In this document: positions 40,501 to 54,429 of the stretch, one piece after another
Numbering within the stretch: the first letter of the stretch is position 1
Layout of the letters: each line of letters begins with the position of its first letter
NCBI GenBank assembly: GCA_037893225.1
Contig: JAZGUH010000326.1
Location: 434,001-498,000, forward strand
Length of the DNA: 64,000 bases
DNA from: Hippasteria phrygiana
Lineage: Eukaryota > Echinodermata > Asteroidea > Valvatida > Goniasteridae
Direction: 5' to 3'
Notes under the pieces: generated by a model
Databases searched by the model: none
What the model was told of the DNA's origin: nothing
The model's input: only the letters and a program-made list of their open reading frames with translations
Made by a program: the position numbers and the translations under genes

Positions 40501-42383
40501 AAATAAACATTGCGAGGTTTGAATTTTCTCCACAAGTTTTAACTCTAAGAAGCCGCCGATGATTGCAACATGTAGCGCCAGATCTAAGCTATCCATACAT
40601 GTCAAAATTACTGAATTTGGTTGATATTTCATGCAATTATGAATGAATAAAGCAAGTCCATACCCCAGGGAATTTGACAGGCATGGAGCAATAAATAGAC
40701 GGTAATATGTACACAGATGTTGGCCGGAAAGAAAATAAACATTGTGAGGTTTGAATTTTCTCCACAAGTGTTAACTCTAAGAAGCCGCCGATGATTGCAA
40801 CATGTAGCGCCAGATCTAAGCTATCCATACATGTCAAAATTGCTGCATTTGGTTGATATTTCATGCAATTATGAATGAATAAAGCAAGTCCATACCCCAG
40901 GGAATTTGACATGCATGGAGCAATAAATAGACGGTAATATGTACACAGATGTTGGCCGGAAAGAAAATAGACATTGCGAGGTTTGAATTTTCTCCACAAG
41001 TTTTAACTCTAAGAAGTCGCCGATGATTGCAACATGTAGCGCCAGATCTAAGCTATCCATACATGTCAAAATTACTGAATTTGGTTGATATTTCATGCAA
41101 TTATGAATGAGTAAAGCAAGTCATACCCCAGGGAATTTGACAGGCATGGAGCAATAAATAGAAGGTAATATGCACACAGATGTTGGCCGGAAAGAAAATA
41201 AACATTGCGAGGTTTGAATTTTCTCCACAAGTGTTAACTCTAAGAAGCCGCCGATAATTGCAACATGTAGCGCCAGATCTAAGCTATCCATACATGTCAA
41301 AATTACTGTATTTGGTTTATATTTCATGCAATTATGAATGAGTAAAGCAAGTCCATACCCCAGGGAATTTGACATGCATGGAGCAATAAATAGACGGTAA
41401 CAGGTACACAGATGTTGGACGGAAAGAAAATAAACATTGCGAGGTTTGAATTTTCTCCACAAGTTTTAACTCTAAGAAGCCGCCGATGATTGCAACATGT
41501 AGCGCCAGATCTAAGCTATCCATACATGTCAAAATTACTGTATTTGGTTTATATTTCATGCAATTATGAATGAGTAAAGCAAGTCCATACCCCAGGGAAT
41601 TTGACATGCATGGAGCAATAAATAGACGGTAACAGGTACACAGATGTTGGCCGGAAAGAAAATAAACATTGCGAGGTTTGAATTTTCTCCACAAGTTTTA
41701 ACTATAAGAAGCCGCCGATGATTGCAACATGTAGCGCCAGATCTAAGCTATCCATACATGTCAAAATTACTGCATTTGGTTGATATTTCATGCAATTATG
41801 AATGAATAAAGCAAGTCCATACCCCAGGGAATTTGACAGGCATGGAGCAATAAATAGACGGTAATATGTACACAGATGTTGGCCGGAAAGAAAATATACA
41901 TTGCGAGGTTTGAATTTTCTCCACAAGTGTTAACTCTAAGAAGCCGCCGATAATTGCAACATGTAGCGCCAGATCTAAGCTATCCATACATGTCAAAATT
42001 ACTGAATTTGGTTGATATTTCATGCAATTATGAATGAGTAAAGCAAGTCATACCCCAGGGAATTTGACATGCATGGAGCAATAAATAGAAGGCAATATGC
42101 AAACAGATGTTGGCCGGAAAGAAAATAAACATTGCGAGGTTTGAATTTTCTCCACAAGTTTTAACTCTAAGAAGCCGCCGATAATTGCAACATGTAGCGC
42201 CAGATCAAAGCTATCCATACATGTCAAAATTACTGAATTTGGTTGATATTTCATGCAATTATGAATGAGTAAAGCAAGTCCATACCCCAGGGAATTTGAC
42301 ATGCATGGAGCAATAAATAGACGGTAACAGGTACACAGATGTTGGCCGGAAAGAAAATAAACATTGCGAGGTTTGAATTTTCT
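33581..42383 (+). repeat. 38-monomer tandem segmental duplication (8803 bp), copy 1
   Basis: Every monomer from 33581 to 42383 has a partner 8803 bp downstream, and the identity begins just before this, at about 33544 (after ggacgg against ggccgg). Shared private markers include gcatagagc (near 37912 and 46709). Copy-specific single-base differences that I found are at 35995, 36261 and 39750, with three more in copy 2. Its actataag markers lie at 34523, 36608, 39156 and 41704, that is, spacings of 9, 11 and 11 monomers. Confidence 0.92.
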
Positions 42384-45300
42384 CCACAAGTTTTAACTCT
42401 AAGAAGCCGCCGATGATTGCAACATGTAGCGCCAGATCTAAGCTATCCATACATGTCAAAATTACTGAATTTGGTTGATATTTCATGCAATTATGAATGA
42501 GTAAAGCAAGTCATACCCCAGGGAATTTGACATGCATGGAGCAATAAATAGAAGGTAATATGCACACAGATGTTTGCCGGAAAGAAAATAAACATTGCGA
42601 GGTTTGAATTTTCTCCACAAGTTTTAACTCTAAGAAGCCGCCGATAATTGCAACATGTAGCGCCAGATCAAAGCTATCCATACATGTCAAAATTACTGAA
42701 TTTGGTTGATATTTCATGCAATTATGAATGAGTAAAGCAAGTCCATACCCCAGGGAATTTGACATGCATGGAGCAATAAATAGACGGTAACAGGTACACA
42801 GATGTTGGCCGGAAAGAAAATAAACATTGCGAGGTTTGAATTTTCTCCACAAGTTTTAACTCTAAGAAGCCGCCGATGATTGCAACATGTAGCGCCAGAT
42901 CTAAGCTATCCATACATGTCAAAATTACTGCATTTGGTTGATATTTCATGCAATTATGATTGAATAAAGCAAGTCCATACCCCAGGGAATTTGACAGGCA
43001 TGGAGGAATAAATAGACGGTAATATGTACACAGATGTTGGCCGGAAAGAAAATATACATTGCGAGGTTTGAATTTTCTCCACAAGTGTTAACTCTAAGAA
43101 GCCGCCGATAATTGCAACATGTAGCGCCAGATCTAAGCTATCCATACATGTCAAAATTACTGTATTTGGTTTATATTTCATGCAATTATGAATGAGTAAA
43201 GCAAGTCCATACCCCAGGGAATTTGACATGCATGGAGCAATAAATAGACGGTAACAGGTACACAGATGTTGGCCGGAAAGAAAATAAACATTGCGAGGTT
43301 TGAATTTTCTCCACAAGTTTTAACTATAAGAAGCCGCCGATGATTGCAACATGTAGCGCCAGATCTAAGCTATCCATACATGTCAAAATTACTGCATTTG
43401 GTTGATATTTCATGCAATTATGAATGAATAAAGCAAGTCCATACCCCAGGGAATTTGACAGGCATGGAGCAATAAATAGACGGTAATATGTACACAGATG
43501 TTGGCCGGAAAGAAAATATACATTGCGAGGTTTGAATTTTCTCCACAAGTGTTAACTCTAAGAAGCCGCCGATAATTGCAACATGTAGCGCCAGATCTAA
43601 GCTATCCATACATGTCAAAATTACTGAATTTGGTTGATATTTCATGCAATTATGAATGAGTAAAGCAAGTCATACCCCAGGGAATTTGACATGCATGGAG
43701 CAATAAATAGAAGGTAATATGCACACAGATGTTTGCCGGAAAGAAAATAAACATTGCGAGGTTTGAATTTTCTCCACAAGTTTTAACTCTAAGAAGCCGC
43801 CGATAATTGCAACATGTAGCGCCAGATCAAAGCTATCCATACATGTCAAAATTACTGTATTTGGTTTATATTTCATGCAATTATGAATGAGTAAAACAAG
43901 TCATACCCTAGGGAATTTGACATGCATGGAGCAATAAATAGACGGTAACATGTACACAGATGTTGGCCGGAAAGAAAATAAACATTGCGAGGTTTGAATT
44001 TTCTCCACAAGTTTTAACTCTAAGAAGCCGCCGATGATTGCAACATGTAGCGCCAGATCTAAGCTATCCATACATGTCAAAATTACTGAATTTGGTTGAT
44101 ATTTCATGCAATTATGAATGAATAAAGCAAGTCCATACCCCAGGGAATTTGACAGGCATGGAGCAATAAATAGACGGTAATATGTACACAGATGTTGGCC
44201 GGAAAGAAAATAAACATTGTGAGGTTTGAATTTTCTCCACAAGTGTTAACTCTAAGAAGCCGCCGATGATTGCAACATGTAGCGCCAGATCTAAGCTATC
44301 CATACATGTCAAAATTGCTGCATTTGGTTTATATTTCATGCAATTATGAATGAGTAAAGCAAGTCCATACCCCAGGGAATTTGACATGCATGGAGCAATA
44401 AATAGACGGTAACAGGTACACAGATGTTGGACGGAAAGAAAATAAACATTGCGAGGTTTGAATTTTCTCCACAAATTTTAACTCTAAGAAGCCGCCGATG
44501 ATTGCAACATGTAGCGCCAGATCTAAGCTATCCATACATGTCAAAATTACTGAATTTGGTTGATATTTCATGCAATTATGAATGAGTAAAGCAAGTCATA
44601 CCCCAGGGAATTTGACATGCATGGAGCAATAAATAGAAGGTAATATGCACACAGATGTTTGCCGGAAAGAAAATAAACATTGCGAGGTTTGAATTTTCTC
44701 CACAAGTTTTAACTCTAAGAAGCCGCCGATAATTGCAACATGTAGCGCCAGATCAAAGCTATCCATACATGTCAAAATTACTGAATTTGGTTGATATTTC
44801 ATGCAATTATGAATGAGTAAAGCAAGTCCATACCCCAGGGAATTTGACATGCATGGAGCAATAAATAGACGGTAACAGGTACACAGATGTTGGCCGGAAA
44901 GAAAATAAACATTGCGAGGTTTGAATTTTCTCCACAAGTTTTAACTCTAAGAAGCCGCCGATGATTGCAACATGTAGCGCCAGATCTAAGCTATCCATAC
45001 ATGTCAAAATTACTGCATTTGGTTGATATTTCATGCAATTATGATTGAATAAAGCAAGTCCATACCCCAGGGAATTTGACAGGCATGGAGGAATAAATAG
45101 ACGGTAATATGTACACAGATGTTGGCCGGAAAGAAAATATACATTGCGAGGTTTGAATTTTCTCCACAAGTGTTAACTCTAAGAAGCCGCCGATAATTGC
45201 AACATGTAGCGCCAGATCTAAGCTATCCATACATGTCAAAATTACTGTATTTGGTTTATATTTCATGCAATTATGAATGAGTAAAGCAAGTCCATACCCC

Positions 45301-48300
45301 AGGGAATTTGACATGCATGGAGCAATAAATAGACGGTAACAGGTACACAGATGTTGGCCGGAAAGAAAATAAACATTGCGAGGTTTGAATTTTCTCCACA
45401 AGTTTTAACTATAAGAAGCCGCCGATGATTGCAACATGTAGCGCCAGATCTAAGCTATCCATACATGTCAAAATTACTGCATTTGGTTGATATTTCATGC
45501 AATTATGAATGAATAAAGCAAGTCCATACCCCAGGGAATTTGACAGGCATGGAGCAATAAATAGACGGTAATATGTACACAGATGTTGGCCGGAAAGAAA
45601 ATATACATTGCGAGGTTTGAATTTTCTCCACAAGTGTTAACTCTAAGAAGCCGCCGATAATTGCAACATGTAGCGCCAGATCTAAGCTATCCATACATGT
45701 CAAAATTACTGAATTTGGTTGATATTTCATGCAATTATGAATGAGTAAAGCAAGTCATACCCCAGGGAATTTGACATGCATGGAGCAATAAATAGAAGGT
45801 AATATGCACACAGATGTTTGCCGGAAAGAAAATAAACATTGCGAGGTTTGAATTTTCTCCACAAGTTTTAACTCTAAGAAGCCGCCGATAATTGCAACAT
45901 GTAGCGCCAGATCAAAGCTATCCATACATGTCAAAATTACTGTATTTGGTTTATATTTCATGCAATTATGAATGAGTAAAACAAGTCATACCCTAGGGAA
46001 TTTGACATGCATGGAGCAATAAATAGACGGTAACATGTACACAGATGTTGGCCGGAAAGAAAATAAACATTGCGAGGTTTGAATTTTCTCCACAAGTTTT
46101 AACTCTAAGAAGCCGCCGATGATTGCAACATGTAGCGCCAGATCTAAGCTATCCATACATGTCAAAATTACTGAATTTGGTTGATATTTCATGCAATTAT
46201 GAATGAATAAAGCAAGTCCATACCCCAGGGAATTTGACAGGCATGGAGCAATAAATAGACGGTAATATGTACACAGATGTTGGCCGGAAAGAAAATAAAC
46301 ATTGTGAGGTTTGAATTTTCTCCACAAGTGTTAACTCTAAGAAGCCGCCGATGATTGCAACATGTAGCGCCAGATCTAAGCTATCCATACATGTCAAAAT
46401 TGCTGCATTTGGTTGATATTTCATGCAATTATGAATGAATAAAGCAAGTCCATACCCCAGGGAATTTGACATGCATGGAGCAATAAATAGACGGTAATAT
46501 GTACACAGATGTTGGCCGGAAAGAAAATAGACATTGCGAGGTTTGAATTTTCTCCACAAGTTTTAACTCTAAGAAGTCGCCGATGATTGCAACATGTAGC
46601 GCCAGATCTAAGCTATCCATACATGTCAAAATTACTGAATTTGGTTGATATTTCATGCAATTATGAATGAGTAAAGCAAGTCATACCCCAGGGAATTTGA
46701 CAGGCATAGAGCAATAAATAGAAGGTAATATGCACACAGATGTTGGCCGGAAAGAAAATAAACATTGCGAGGTTTGAATTTTCTCCACAAGTGTTAACTC
46801 TAAGAAGCCGCCGATAATTGCAACATGTAGCGCCAGATCTAAGCTATCCATACATGTCAAAATTACTGTATTTGGTTTATATTTCATGCAATTATGAATG
46901 AGTAAAGCAAGTCCATACCCCAGGGAATTTGACATGCATGGAGCAATAAATAGACGGTAACAGGTACACAGATGTTGGACGGAAAGAAAATAAACATTGC
47001 GAGGTTTGAATTTTCTCCACAAGTTTTAACTCTAAGAAGCCGCCGATGATTGCAACATGTAGCGCCAGATCTAAGCTATCCATACATGTCAAAATTACTG
47101 AATTTGGTTGATATTTCATGCAATTATGAATGAGTAAAGCAAGTCATACCCCAGGGAATTTGACATGCATGGAGCAATAAATAGAAGGTAATATGCACAC
47201 AGATGTTTGCCGGAAAGAAAATAAACATTGCGAGGTTTGAATTTTCTCCACAAGTTTTAACTCTAAGAAGCCGCCGATAATTGCAACATGTAGCGCCAGA
47301 TCAAAGCTATCCATACATGTCAAAATTACTGAATTTGGTTGATATTTCATGCAATTATGAATGAGTAAAGCAAGTCCATACCCCAGGGAATTTGACATGC
47401 ATGGAGCAATAAATAGACGGTAACAGGTACACAGATGTTGGCCGGAAAGAAAATAAACATTGCGAGGTTTGAATTTTCTCCACAAGTTTTAACTCTAAGA
47501 AGCCGCCGATGATTGCAACATGTAGCGCCAGATCTAAGCTATCCATACATGTCAAAATTACTGCATTTGGTTGATATTTCATGCAATTATGATTGAATAA
47601 AGCAAGTCCATACCCCAGGGAATTTGACAGGCATGGAGGAATAAATAGACGGTAATATGTACACAGATGTTGGCCGGAAAGAAAATATACATTGCGAGGT
47701 TTGAATTTTCTCCACAAGTGTTAACTCTAAGAAGCCGCCGATAATTGCAACATGTAGCGCCAGATCTAAGCTATCCATACATGTCAAAATTACTGTATTT
47801 GGTTTATATTTCATGCAATTATGAATGAGTAAAGCAAGTCCATACCCCAGGGAATTTGACATGCATGGAGCAATAAATAGACGGTAACAGGTACACAGAT
47901 GTTGGCCGGAAAGAAAATAAACATTGCGAGGTTTGAATTTTCTCCACAAGTTTTAACTATAAGAAGCCGCCGATGATTGCAACATGTAGCGCCAGATCTA
48001 AGCTATCCATACATGTCAAAATTACTGCATTTGGTTGATATTTCATGCAATTATGAATGAATAAAGCAAGTCCATACCCCAGGGAATTTGACAGGCATGG
48101 AGCAATAAATAGACGGTAATATGTACACAGATGTTGGCCGGAAAGAAAATATACATTGCGAGGTTTGAATTTTCTCCACAAGTGTTAACTCTAAGAAGCC
48201 GCCGATAATTGCAACATGTAGCGCCAGATCTAAGCTATCCATACATGTCAAAATTACTGAATTTGGTTGATATTTCATGCAATTATGAATGAGTAAAGCA

Positions 48301-51186
48301 AGTCATACCCCAGGGAATTTGACATGCATGGAGCAATAAATAGAAGGCAATATGCAAACAGATGTTGGCCGGAAAGAAAATAAACATTGCGAGGTTTGAA
48401 TTTTCTCCACAAGTTTTAACTCTAAGAAGCCGCCGATAATTGCAACATGTAGCGCCAGATCAAAGCTATCCATACATGTCAAAATTACTGAATTTGGTTG
48501 ATATTTCATGCAATTATGAATGAGTAAAGCAAGTCCATACCCCAAGGAATTTGACATGCATGGAGCAATAAATAGACGGTAACAGGTACACAGATGTTGG
48601 CCGGAAAGAAAATAAACATTGCGAGGTTTGAATTTTCTCCACAAGTTTTAACTCTAAGAAGCCGCCGATGATTGCAACATGTAGCGCCAGATCTAAGCTA
48701 TCCATACATGTCAAAATTACTGCATTTGGTTGATATTTCATGCAATTATGAATGAATAAAGCAAGTCCATACCCCAGGGAATTTGACATGCATGGAGCAA
48801 TAAATAGACGGTAATATGTACACAGATGTTGGCCGGAAAGAAAATATACATTGCGAGGTTTGAATTTTCTCCACAAGTGTTAACTCTAAGAAGCCGCCGA
48901 TAATTGCAACATGTAGCGCCAGATCTAAGCTATCCATACATGTCAAAATTACTGAATTTGGTTGATATTTCATGCAATTATGAATGAGTAAAGCAAGTCA
49001 TACCCCAGGGAATTTGACATGCATGGAGCAATAAATAGAAGGTAATATGCACACAGATGTTGGCCGGAAAGAAAATAAACATTGCGAGGTTTGAATTTTC
49101 CCCACAAGTTTTAACTCTAAGAAGCCGCCGATAATTGCAACATGTAGCGCCAGATCAAAGCTATCCATACATGTCAAAATTACTGTATTTGGTTTATATT
49201 TCATGCAATTATGAATGAGTAAAACAAGTCATACCCTAGGGAATTTGACATGCATGGAGCAATAAATAGACGGTAACATGTACACAGATGTTGGCCGGAA
49301 AGAAAATAAACATTGCGAGGTTTGAATTTTCTCCACAAGTTTTAACTCTAAGAAGCCGCCGATGATTGCAACATGTAGCGCCAGATCTAAGCTATCCATA
49401 CATGTCAAAATTACTGAATTTGGTTGATATTTCATGCAATTATGAATGAATAAAGCAAGTCCATACCCCAGGGAATTTGACAGGCATGGAGCAATAAATA
49501 GACGGTAATATGTACACAGATGTTGGCCGGAAAGAAAATAAACATTGTGAGGTTTGAATTTTCTCCACAAGTGTTAACTCTAAGAAGCCGCCGATGATTG
49601 CAACATGTAGCGCCAGATCTAAGCTATCCATACATGTCAAAATTGCTGCATTTGGTTGATATTTCATGCAATTATGAATGAATAAAGCAAGTCCATACCC
49701 CAGGGAATTTGACATGCATGGAGCAATAAATAGACGGTAATATGTACACAGATGTTGGCCGGAAAGAAAATAGACATTGCGAGGTTTGAATTTTCTCCAC
49801 AAGTTTTAACTCTAAGAAGTCGCCGATGATTGCAACATGTAGCGCCAGATCTAAGCTATCCATACATGTCAAAATTACTGAATTTGGTTGATATTTCATG
49901 CAATTATGAATGAGTAAAGCAAGTCATACCCCAGGGAATTTGACAGGCATGGAGCAATAAATAGAAGGTAATATGCACACAGATGTTGGCCGGAAAGAAA
50001 ATAAACATTGCGAGGTTTGAATTTTCTCCACAAGTGTTAACTCTAAGAAGCCGCCGATAATTGCAACATGTAGCGCCAGATCTAAGCTATCCATACATGT
50101 CAAAATTACTGTATTTGGTTTATATTTCATGCAATTATGAATGAGTAAAGCAAGTCCATACCCCAGGGAATTTGACATGCATGGAGCAATAAATAGACGG
50201 TAACAGGTACACAGATGTTGGACGGAAAGAAAATAAACATTGCGAGGTTTGAATTTTCTCCACAAGTTTTAACTCTAAGAAGCCGCCGATGATTGCAACA
50301 TGTAGCGCCAGATCTAAGCTATCCATACATGTCAAAATTACTGTATTTGGTTTATATTTCATGCAATTATGAATGAGTAAAGCAAGTCCATACCCCAGGG
50401 AATTTGACATGCATGGAGCAATAAATAGACGGTAACAGGTACACAGATGTTGGCCGGAAAGAAAATAAACATTGCGAGGTTTGAATTTTCTCCACAAGTG
50501 TTAACTATAAGAAGCCGCCGATGATTGCAACATGTCGCGCCAGATCTAAGCTATCCATACATGTCAAAATTACTGCATTTGGTTGATATTTCATGCAATT
50601 ATGAATGAATAAAGCAAGTCCATACCCCAGGGAATTTGACAGGCATGGAGCAATAAATAGACGGTAATATGTACACAGATGTTGGCCGGAAAGAAAATAT
50701 ACATTGCGAGGTTTGAATTTTCTCCACAAGTGTTAACTCTAAGAAGCCGCCGATAATTGCAACATGTAGCGCCAGATCTAAGCTATCCATACATGTCAAA
50801 ATTACTGAATTTGGTTGATATTTCATGCAATTATGAATGAGTAAAGCAAGTCATACCCCAGGGAATTTGACATGCATGGAGCAATAAATAGAAGGCAATA
50901 TGCAAACAGATGTTGGCCGGAAAGAAAATAAACATTGCGAGGTTTGAATTTTCTCCACAAGTTTTAACTCTAAGAAGCCGCCGATAATTGCAACATGTAG
51001 CGCCAGATCAAAGCTATCCATACATGTCAAAATTACTGAATTTGGTTGATATTTCATGCAATTATGAATGAGTAAAGCAAGTCCATACCCCAGGGAATTT
51101 GACATGCATGGAGCAATAAATAGACGGTAACAGGTACACAGATGTTGGCCGGAAAGAAAATAAACATTGCGAGGTTTGAATTTTCT
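42384..51186 (+). repeat. 38-monomer tandem segmental duplication (8803 bp), copy 2
   Basis: It directly abuts copy 1. Private changes in this copy are cccaagg near 48545, site-9 g at 50500 and catgtcgcgcc near 50536. The identity with copy 1 stops in the monomer at 51187, where actgc replaces the actga found at 42452. Six differences found over 8.8 kb imply roughly 99.9% identity, although I did not compare every base. actataag markers are at 43326, 45411, 47959 and 50507. Confidence 0.92.
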
Positions 51187-52807
51187 CCACAAGTTTTAAC
51201 TCTAAGAAGCCGCCGATGATTGCAACATGTAGCGCCAGATCTAAGCTATCCATACATGTCAAAATTACTGCATTTGGTTGATATTTCATGCAATTATGAA
51301 TGAATAAAGCAAGTCCATACCCCAGGGAATTTGACATGCATGGAGCAATAAATAGACGGTAATATGTACACAGATGTTGGCCGGAAAGAAAATATACATT
51401 GCGAGGTTTGAATTTTCTCCACAAGTGTTAACTCTAAGAAGCCGCCGATAATTGCAACATGTAGCGCCAGATCTAAGCTATCCATACATGTCAAAATTAC
51501 TGAATTTGGTTGATATTTCATGCAATTATGAATGAGTAAAGCAAGTCATACCCCAGGGAATTTGACATGCATGGAGCAATAAATAGAAGGTAATATGCAC
51601 ACAGATGTTGGCCGGAAAGAAAATAAACATTGCGAGGTTTGAATTTTCCCCACAAGTTTTAACTCTAAGAAGCCGCCGATAATTGCAACATGTAGCGCCA
51701 GATCAAAGCTATCCATACATGTCAAAATTACTGTATTTGGTTTATATTTCATGCAATTATGAATGAGTAAAACAAGTCATACCCTAGGGAATTTGACATG
51801 CATGGAGCAATAAATAGACGGTAACATGTACACAGATGTTGGCCGGAAAGAAAATAAACATTGCGAGGTTTGAATTTTCTCCACAAGTTTTAACTCTAAG
51901 AAGCCGCCGATGATTGCAACATGTAGCGCCAGATCTAAGCTATCCATACATGTCAAAATTACTGAATTTGGTTGATATTTCATGCAATTATGAATGAATA
52001 AAGCAAGTCCATACCCCAGGGAATTTGACAGGCATGGAGCAATAAATAGACGGTAATATGTACACAGATGTTGGCCGGAAAGAAAATAAACATTGTGAGG
52101 TTTGAATTTTCTCCACAAGTGTTAACTCTAAGAAGCCGCCGATGATTGCAACATGTAGCGCCAGATCTAAGCTATCCATACATGTCAAAATTGCTGCATT
52201 TGGTTGATATTTCATGCAATTATGAATGAATAAAGCAAGTCCATACCCCAGGGAATTTGACATGCATGGAGCAATAAATAGACGGTAATATGTACACAGA
52301 TGTTGGCCGGAAAGAAAATAGACATTGCGAGGTTTGAATTTTCTCCACAAGTTTTAACTCTAAGAAGTCGCCGATGATTGCAACATGTAGCGCCAGATCT
52401 AAGCTATCCATACATGTCAAAATTACTGAATTTGGTTGATATTTCATGCAATTATGAATGAGTAAAGCAAGTCATACCCCAGGGAATTTGACAGGCATGG
52501 AGCAATAAATAGAAGGTAATATGCACACAGATGTTGGCCGGAAAGAAAATAAACATTGCGAGGTTTGAATTTTCTCCACAAGTGTTAACTCTAAGAAGCC
52601 GCCGATAATTGCAACATGTAGCGCCAGATCTAAGCTATCCATACATGTCAAAATTACTGTATTTGGTTTATATTTCATGCAATTATGAATGAGTAAAGCA
52701 AGTCCATACCCCAGGGAATTTGACATGCATGGAGCAATAAATAGACGGTAACAGGTACACAGATGTTGGACGGAAAGAAAATAAACATTGCGAGGTTTGA
52801 ATTTTCT
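47712..52807 (+). repeat. 11-monomer higher-order repeat (2548 bp), two copies
   Basis: 47712-50259 and 50260-52807 match at offset 2548 (identity from about 47770 to about 50340 against about 50318 to 52888). gtgagg markers at 49548 and 52096 and actataag markers at 47959 and 50507 are each 2548 bp apart. The same 11-monomer spacing appears at 28468-31016 and 39156-41704, so I take it as the basic HOR of the core. The 7-, 9- and 10-monomer spacings would then be deletion derivatives. Confidence 0.85.
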
Positions 52808-54429
52808 CCACAAGTTTTAACTCTAAGAAGCCGCCGATGATTGCAACATGTAGCGCCAGATCTAAGCTATCCATACATGTCAAAATTACTGAATTTGGTT
52901 GATATTTCATGCAATTATGAATGAGTAAAGCAAGTCATACCCCAGGCAATTTGACATGCATGGAGCAATAAATAGAAGGTAATATGCACACAGATGTTGG
53001 CCGGAAAGAAAATAAACATTGCGAGGTTTGAATTTTCTCCACAAGTTTTAACTCTAAGAAGCCGCCGATAATTGCAACATGTAGCGCCAGATCAAAGCTA
53101 TCCATACATGTCAAAATTACTGAATTTGGTTGATATTTCATGCAATTATGAATGAGTAAAGCAAGTCCATACCCCAGGGAATTTGACATGCATGGAGCAA
53201 TAAATAGACGGTAACAGGTACACAGATGTTGGCCGGAAAGAAAATAAACATTGCGAGGTTTGAATTTTCTCCACAAGTTTTAACTCTAAGAAGCCGCCGA
53301 TGATTGCAACATGTAGCGCCAGATCTAAGCTATCTATACATGTCAAAATTACTGCATTTGGTTGATATTTCATGCAATTATGAATGAATAAAGCAAGTCC
53401 ATACCCCAGGGAATTTGACAGGCATGGAGGAATAAATAGACGGTAATATGTACACAGATGTTGGCCGGAAAGAAAATATACATTGCGAGGTTTGAATTTT
53501 CTCCACAAGTGTTAACTCTAAGAAGCCGCCGATAATTGCAACATGTAGCGCCAGATCTAAGCTATCCATACATGTCAAAATTACTGTATTTGGTTTATAT
53601 TTCATGCAATTATGAATGAGTAAAGCAAGTCCATACCCCAGGGAATTTGACATGCATGGAGCAATAAATAGACGGTAACAGGTACACAGATGTTGGCCGG
53701 AAAGAAAATAAACATTGCGAGGTTTGAATTTTCTCCACAAGTTTTAACTCTAAGAAGCCGCCGATGATTGCAACATGTAGCGCCAGATCTAAGCTATCCA
53801 TACATGTCAAAATTACTGCATTTGGTTGATATTTCATGCAATTATGAATGAATAAAGCAAGTCCATACCCCAGGGAATTTGACAGGCATGGAGCAATAAA
53901 TAGACGGTAATATGTACACAGATGTTGGCCGGAAAGAAAATATACATTGCGAGGTTTGAATTTTCTCCACAAGTGTTAACTCTAAGAAGCCGCCGATAAT
54001 TGCAACATGTAGCGCCAGATCTAAGCTATCCATACATGTCAAAATTACTGAATTTGGTTGATATTTCATGCAATTATGAATGAGTAAAGCAAGTCATACC
54101 CCAGGGAATTTGACATGCATGGAGCAATAAATAGAAGGTAATATGCAAACAGATGTTGGCCGGAAAGAAAATAAACATTGCGAGGTTTGAATTTTCTCCA
54201 CAAGTTTTAACTCTAAGAAGCCGCCGATAATTGCAACATGTAGCGCCAGATCAAAGCTATCCATACATGTCAAAATTACTGAATTTGGTTGATATTTCAT
54301 GCAATTATGAATGAGTAAAGCAAGTCCATACCCCAGGGAATTTGACATGCATGGAGCAATAAATAGACGGTAACAGGTACACAGATGTTGGCCGGAAAGA
54401 AAATAAACATTGCGAGGTTTGAATTTTCT
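50955..54429 (+). repeat. 15-monomer duplicate of 22231-25704 (offset 28724/28725)
   Basis: Monomer order and rare variants agree: tttccccac near 51648, ccctaggg, gtgagg at 52096, ccaggcaattt near 52945, tatctatac near 53334 and gcaaacag near 54147. The offset grows from 28724 to 28725 because of the single-base deletion at about 24848 in the left copy. One visible difference is gacatgc (51187 monomer) against gacaggc (22463 monomer). Confidence 0.87.
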
